Source of the DNA: Selenomonas sp. GACV-9
GTDB taxonomy: Bacteria > Bacillota > Negativicutes > Selenomonadales > Selenomonadaceae
Reading direction: 5' to 3'
Length of the DNA stretch: 64,000 bases
NCBI GenBank assembly: GCA_900116485.1
Contig: FPAX01000004.1
Coordinates: forward strand, 1 to 64,000
The notes beneath the pieces are model-generated. The model did no database searches. It was not told the DNA's origin and saw nothing but the letters and a program-made list of their open reading frames with translations. Made by a program: the position numbers and the translations under genes. Positions 60,196 to 64,000 of the stretch are shown here, one piece after another; the stretch's first letter is position 1, and each line of letters starts with the position of its first letter.

Positions 60196-60267
60196 TTGAT
60201 ACATGTAATTTTTTGAGGTATAATCCATACAAAACCTCAAAAAATACAGTTTTTGAGGTTTTGTATG
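60196..60267 (+). promoter_or_regulatory. Fic gene promoter with 42-bp palindrome overlapping the start codon
   Basis: TTGATA (60196-60201), 17 bases, TATAAT (60219-60224). Perfect inverted arms of 18 bases lie at 60226-60243 and 60250-60267, separated by ATACAG; the right arm ends with the ATG. Each arm contains TTTTTGAGGTTTTGTATG or its complement, and a further TTTTTTGAGGT precedes the -10. The element could be an operator, or an mRNA hairpin hiding the ribosome binding site GAGG. Confidence 0.75.
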
Positions 60268-61509
60268 AGCCGATGTTTTAGTTTAGCAGGTAAGCATATG
60301 TATGAATCGTTATATAAAATCTATTACAAGAGAAATACGGAGTGGCAGGGGGAGTATGAGCGTCGGATTAATAGTGTTGAGGCTCAGGTTCTGCCCTTGA
60401 CGGTGTCGCAATATGGACATTCTGAGGAGTATCGGGCTTTTTTTTGTTATACGAAGGACACTGCAATTTTGCAAGAGAGAATTCGTCAGGAGTTTTCTGA
60501 GTGTCAGAAGCTGATCTATAGGCTGCCTCACTCCGCGATAGCTTTTTTCTTGCGAGCAAGTATTGTCGATGAAGTGAAGTCTACAAACGATATCGAAGGG
60601 GTACATAGCACGCGTAGGGAAATCCGCCAGGCGTTGAGTATGACTGCTGATGAACGGAAGAGCCAGCGGATGGGGACGATGGTAGACACATATCTACGCC
60701 TTTTAGCGCGGGAGGAGATTTCTTTTGCGGAGAGTCGGGATGTTCGTGTCTTATATGACGCGTTCCTGGCAGATGAGATACGGGCAGAGGACGAGGATAA
60801 TCTTCCAGATGGCGAGATTTTTCGCCGCAATAGTGTGGATATCGTGTCTGCGTCGCAAAAGGTCGTTCATCGTGGCTTGTATCCAGAGGCCGAGATTATC
60901 GCTAGCATGGACCAGTCGCTTGCAATCCTTAGCGATGAGACGATACCTGTTTTTTATCGGGTGGCGTTGTTTCATTACTTTTTTGGCTACATCCATCCGT
61001 TCTATGATGGCAATGGCCGTTTGTCGCGGTTCATTACGGCGTATTATCTGACAAGGGAATTGGATCCTGTGGTGGCCTTGCAGTTATCCGTCTTGATAAA
61101 GCGTAATCGAAAGAAATACTATGAGTTGTTTTCTGTGACTGATGCGTCTATAAATTGTGGCGATATGACACCGTTTATTATCGGGATACTGGAGTTTATT
61201 GCGCAGACGGTATCGTATACGAGAGCTGTATTGGAAGAGAAAGAGCGTTTGTATTTAAAAGGCCTTGAAAAGATACAGGATATTGCGGGAGCGAATAAGA
61301 AAGTATTTGTATTTTATGACTTGTTGCTGCAGGCGGCCTGCTTTTCGGATTGCGGGGCGACTATGCAGGATATCCGCAAGTTTACCGGTAAGTCGGAGAA
61401 TACGGTATATGCGTATTTGGATAAGATACCAGCAGATATGTTATTTGTGGATAAAAAATATCGCCCCTATCATTATCGATTGGATTTGGGGGAGAATGGC
61501 TGTGAGTAA
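60265..61509 (+). CDS. Fic family AMP-transferase-like protein
   Basis: 414 residues from ATG 60265, seven bases after GAGG (ATG 60298 is an alternative). The Fic core HPFYDGNGRLSR (244-255) is complete, so the catalytic His and the nucleotide-binding loop are intact. TNDIEG at 107-112 fits the (S/T)xxxE(G/N) inhibitory helix, placing it in the class with N-terminal self-inhibition. The C-terminus (about 340-410, TMQDIRKFTGKSENTVYAYL) looks like a winged helix, which may bind the palindrome at its own promoter. Confidence 0.9.
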   Translation: MSRCFSLAGKHMYESLYKIYYKRNTEWQGEYERRINSVEAQVLPLTVSQYGHSEEYRAFFCYTKDTAILQERIRQEFSECQKLIYRLPHSAIAFFLRASIVDEVKSTNDIEGVHSTRREIRQALSMTADERKSQRMGTMVDTYLRLLAREEISFAESRDVRVLYDAFLADEIRAEDEDNLPDGEIFRRNSVDIVSASQKVVHRGLYPEAEIIASMDQSLAILSDETIPVFYRVALFHYFFGYIHPFYDGNGRLSRFITAYYLTRELDPVVALQLSVLIKRNRKKYYELFSVTDASINCGDMTPFIIGILEFIAQTVSYTRAVLEEKERLYLKGLEKIQDIAGANKKVFVFYDLLLQAACFSDCGATMQDIRKFTGKSENTVYAYLDKIPADMLFVDKKYRPYHYRLDLGENGCE

Positions 61510-61513
61510 TAAA

Positions 61514-61545
61514 AATAGGGCTGACGTTTTGGTGTCAGCCCTATT
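61514..61545. terminator. Bidirectional terminator between fic and trpS
   Basis: AATAGGGCTGAC (61514-61525) with GTCAGCCCTATT (61534-61545). On the minus strand it is followed by TTTTTATT, so it mainly serves trpS. Confidence 0.8.
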
Positions 61546-61562
61546 GGCATTGGTGGTAATAT

Positions 61563-62573
61563 TTATTTTTCGAGCAGCAGACCAACGCGTTTCTTGGCTT
61601 TTGTCAGTGTCTTGCGGGCGATATAGGTGGCGCGCTCGGCACCTTCGCGCATCTTTTCTTCGAGGTACGGGCGGTTGTTCATGAGCTCGGCGTATCTTTC
61701 GCGGATTGGTTTGAGCTCATCGGCTACGCACTGGCCGACGACGGCTTTGAAGTCGCCATAGCCTTTGCCGTCGAATTCGGCTTCGATTTCGTCCATGGTC
61801 TTGCCCGTGATGGCCGAGTAGATGGTCATGAGGTTGCTGACGCCTGGCTTATCTTCGCGGAAGCAGACCTTGGCTTCGCTGTCGGTGACAGCGCTCTTGA
61901 ATTTCTTGAGGATGGTTTTTTCGTCGTCGAGGATCGAGATGGTAGCCTTCGGATTGGTGTCGGATTTGCTCATCTTGCTCGTTGGATCCTGCAGGCTCAT
62001 GACGCGGGCGCCGGCTTTCGGGAAGTAGCCCTCAGGCAGCTTGAAGATTTCGCCATAGGTGTGGTTGAAGCGCGTAGCGATGTCGCGCGTGAACTCCAGA
62101 TGCTGGGTCTGGTCGGCACCGACTGGCACATAGTCGGCCTGGTAGAGCAGGATGTCGCCAGCCATCAGGGCCGGATAGGTGAAGAGGCCGGCGTTGATGT
62201 TGTCGGGGTGTTTCGAGGATTTATCCTTGAACTGCGTCATGCGCGACAGCTCGCCGAACTGCGAGACGCAGTTCATGAGCCAGCCCATCTCGGCATGGCA
62301 TTTGTTGTGGCTCTGGACGAAGACGAGGCTCTTGTCCGGGTCGATGCCGCAGGCCAGCAGCAGCGCGAATGCCTGCAGGGTCTGCTGGCGGCGCTTGGCC
62401 GGATCGATGTGGACAGTCAGCGAGTGAAGGTCAGCGATGAAGTAGTAGCACTGGTATTCTTCCTGCATCTTGCCCCAGTTGCGGACAGCACCGAGGTAGT
62501 TGCCCAGTGTGAATTCGCCGGTGGGCTGGATGCCCGATAAGATGATCTTCTTGGTTTCCTGAGTCTGTTCCAT
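61563..62573 (-). CDS. trpS: Tryptophanyl-tRNA synthetase
   Basis: 336 residues, usual for bacterial TrpRS. Class I signatures are SGIQPTGEFTLGNYLGA (HIGH-type, TLGN) and KMSKS near residue 200; LMAGDILLYQADYVPVGADQ is highly conserved. It charges tRNA-Trp. The gene is preceded by a T-box leader. Confidence 0.97.
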   Translation of the reverse strand: MEQTQETKKIILSGIQPTGEFTLGNYLGAVRNWGKMQEEYQCYYFIADLHSLTVHIDPAKRRQQTLQAFALLLACGIDPDKSLVFVQSHNKCHAEMGWLMNCVSQFGELSRMTQFKDKSSKHPDNINAGLFTYPALMAGDILLYQADYVPVGADQTQHLEFTRDIATRFNHTYGEIFKLPEGYFPKAGARVMSLQDPTSKMSKSDTNPKATISILDDEKTILKKFKSAVTDSEAKVCFREDKPGVSNLMTIYSAITGKTMDEIEAEFDGKGYGDFKAVVGQCVADELKPIRERYAELMNNRPYLEEKMREGAERATYIARKTLTKAKKRVGLLLEK

Positions 62574-62604
62574 GTAGTTCCACTCCTATTCTAGCGCCGG
62601 AGCA

Positions 62605-62880
62605 CTGAAAAAGTCCCCGGCAGTCAAAACTGCCAGGGACGAAATCTTTCGCGGTGCCACCCTGATTCATGGCAACTTTGCCATGCGCTTGATGGAGCAC
62701 AACCATGCTCCTGACTACTTACGTGAGCCATACGTCGCAGCCTACTAGGCAGATTTGAAGTGCCTTTCAGTGCGCCCTCAGCGACCCATTTGCCCGCTCG
62801 TTTTTGATCCGGCTCCCAGCTTTCCGGACTCTCTGTGCAAGCGTGACGGACGTTATCCTCGCCTCAACGGTTTACATATC
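62605..62880 (-). promoter_or_regulatory. T-box leader of trpS
   Basis: The conserved T-box AGGGTGGCACCGCG lies on the minus strand at 62663-62650. It is followed by a terminator hairpin (62640-62609: GTCCCTGGCAGT with ACTGCCGGGGAC, then T run). The upstream part, with AGAGAGTCCGGAAAGCTGGG and the AGCGGGCAAATGGGTCGCT region, forms the Stem I area; TGG triplets there could be the specifier, but I could not fix which. Uncharged tRNA-Trp would allow read-through. Confidence 0.93.
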
Positions 62881-62886
62881 GTATTA

Positions 62887-62916
62887 AATATAGCACTATC
62901 CTGGGATATCTGTCAA
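62887..62916 (-). promoter_or_regulatory. Promoter of the trpS T-box transcript
   Basis: Minus strand TTGACA (62916-62911), 18 bases, TATATT (62892-62887); start expected near 62880. Confidence 0.75.
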
Positions 62917-63005
62917 GGATTGGCCAAAAAGGAAGGTGAAATATCTATACAGATGTGCTACACTAGAGGAAATGAATTTACATATTATCTGAAGGAGAGA
63001 AGGAT

Positions 63006-64000
63006 ATGCACCGTTTAACCGCAAAGCTCATCATCTATCGCAAGATCGGCAAGGACAGCATCCTGTTCCAGCTGGCTGATATCTGCCGCCAGTTCCAGAG
63101 TGGCAGTTATGATGCTGAGGAGCTGTCGGGGAAAGTACTGAACGAGGTTGCGCGCTTGCTGGATGTGGCCACGCGCTATGGCTTCAATGGCAATCTCTGG
63201 CATAACTATCTGGCGTTCCTGCTGGCGACGACGGAGACGCCCTTTACGCTGGTCTGTGAGAAGAAAGGCGCCAGCGACGGCAGTGTGCAGAAATTCGCGC
63301 GCAGCGATTTCGAGGTGTTCCGCAAGCTGCTCGACTATGATTTCGGTCCGCTGGAGCAGGCGCTGGGACTGGATTGCTTCAGCGTCATCGAGAACTATCA
63401 AGCCGTGGAAAAGAAGGAGCAGATCTACAACAAGAGCGTCAGCGACAAGGTGCGTGAGCTTAGCGATACCATTGAGCAGGCCAAGGACGGTGCGGATATG
63501 TATCGCATGGTCACGGATTTCTATGGCCGCTATGGTGTGGGCATGTTTGGCCTCAACAAGGCATTTCGCGTATCGCCGAATATCGAGGTCACAGGGCAGT
63601 TGTTGGAGTCCATCACGACGACGGGTGATATGCGCCTTGATGATCTCGTCGGCTATGAGAGCCAGAAGAAACGGCTCCAGGACAATACGGAGGCCTTCGT
63701 CGCTGGCCGCAAGGCCAATAACGTCCTGCTCTATGGCGATGCCGGTACGGGCAAATCCACGAGCATCAAGGCCATCCTCAACCAGTACTACGATCAGGGC
63801 CTGCGCATGATCGAGGTCTATAAGCATGAATTCAAATATCTGCAGCGCATCATCGCGCAGATCAAGAATCGCAACTATAAGTTCATCATCTATATGGATG
63901 ATTTGTCCTTCGAGGAATTCGAGATCGAGTATAAATATCTCAAGGCAGTCATCGAGGGTGGCCTTGAGGTAAAGCCTGACAATGTGCTGATTTATGCGAC
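63006..64000 (+). CDS. DUF815-family AAA-type ATPase (5' part, runs off the window)
   Basis: At least 331 residues from ATG 63006, after GAAGGAGAG. An N-terminal helical region (about 1-195) precedes the DUF815 ATPase domain: Walker [10 protein letters not shown] (244-252) and Walker [15 protein letters not shown]. Members are predicted P-loop ATPases of unknown role. The reading frame is open to the window end, so the C-terminal part (usually about 90 more residues) is missing here. Confidence 0.88.
   Translation, partial: MHRLTAKLIIYRKIGKDSILFQLADICRQFQSGSYDAEELSGKVLNEVARLLDVATRYGFNGNLWHNYLAFLLATTETPFTLVCEKKGASDGSVQKFARSDFEVFRKLLDYDFGPLEQALGLDCFSVIENYQAVEKKEQIYNKSVSDKVRELSDTIEQAKDGADMYRMVTDFYGRYGVGMFGLNKAFRVSPNIEVTGQLLESITTTGDMRLDDLVGYESQKKRLQDNTEAFVAGRKANNVLLYGDAGTGKSTSIKAILNQYYDQGLRMIEVYKHEFKYLQRIIAQIKNRNYKFIIYMDDLSFEEFEIEYKYLKAVIEGGLEVKPDNVLIYA

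Noticed and set aside
1-64000. CRISPR arrays, tRNA or rRNA genes
   Set aside because: No regularly spaced repeats, cloverleaf with CCA-type end, or rRNA segments were recognised by eye; tRNAscan or CRISPR software was not available.

Overview
The window looks like the chromosome of an anaerobic Negativicutes bacterium, probably a Selenomonas/Mitsuokella-type Selenomonadaceae member. It combines Firmicutes-style regulation (T-box, GutM/SorC sorbitol PTS, DeoR ascorbate PTS) with a Gram-negative-style Wzx/Wzy polysaccharide locus containing a phosphoethanolamine transferase. This placement comes from protein character and gene content only; no rRNA is present.

Layout. 1-3.7 kb: a cytidylate-kinase-like protein, a GPH sugar symporter and DNA polymerase IV. 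3.8-9.4 kb: a Moco riboswitch with terminator controlling a molybdopterin operon (MoeA-like protein, moeA, moaA, a MOSC-MogA fusion and a MobA-MobB fusion). 9.5-16 kb: fdhD, then a membrane formate dehydrogenase operon in the order alpha (cysteine type), fdhE, beta, gamma. The first block makes the cofactor the second block needs. 16-18.4 kb: a chemoreceptor and a zinc-ribbon membrane protein. 18.5-23 kb: a sorbitol operon (gutM, three PTS genes, sorbitol-6-phosphate dehydrogenase, SorC regulator). 23-26.2 kb: thiD behind a TPP riboswitch and a deleted thiE, a DASS carboxylate transporter, and an apparent unannotated small RNA. 26.2-28.1 kb: a secreted M48-like/TPR metalloprotease. 28.1-35.4 kb: a DeoR-controlled L-ascorbate operon lacking ulaD and carrying an extra FG-GAP-like protein. 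35.4-35.75 kb: an apparent type I toxin-antitoxin locus. 35.75-37 kb: proC and an XRE regulator.

37.2-58.4 kb is a Wzx/Wzy surface polysaccharide locus: chain-length regulator, initiating transferase, six glycosyltransferases or likely transferases including GT6 and GT11, Wzy, Wzx, a phosphoethanolamine transferase, the GDP-fucose pathway (manC, manB, gmd, fcl), a galE-like epimerase and an acyltransferase broken at a G9 tract. Its centre (about 40-50.9 kb) is strikingly AT-rich compared with both flanks and is probably imported. A VapBC pair lies inside the locus on the opposite strand. 58.4-61.5 kb is accessory DNA: an RHH protein, an Rpn nuclease and a partial duplicate of it, and a Fic protein whose start codon lies in a 42-bp palindrome. 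The window ends with trpS behind a T-box and a truncated DUF815 ATPase.

The most notable non-coding observations are (i) the type I toxin-antitoxin locus with par/Fst-like architecture at 35.4-35.7 kb, (ii) a roughly 170-nt small RNA with three hairpin loops all showing AAUCCC at 25.93-26.10 kb, (iii) the phase-variable acyltransferase, (iv) a shared Crp/Fnr-type activator box at identical promoter geometry upstream of fdhD and the chemoreceptor, and (v) the palindromic Fic operator. No tRNA, rRNA, CRISPR array or complete insertion sequence was seen.
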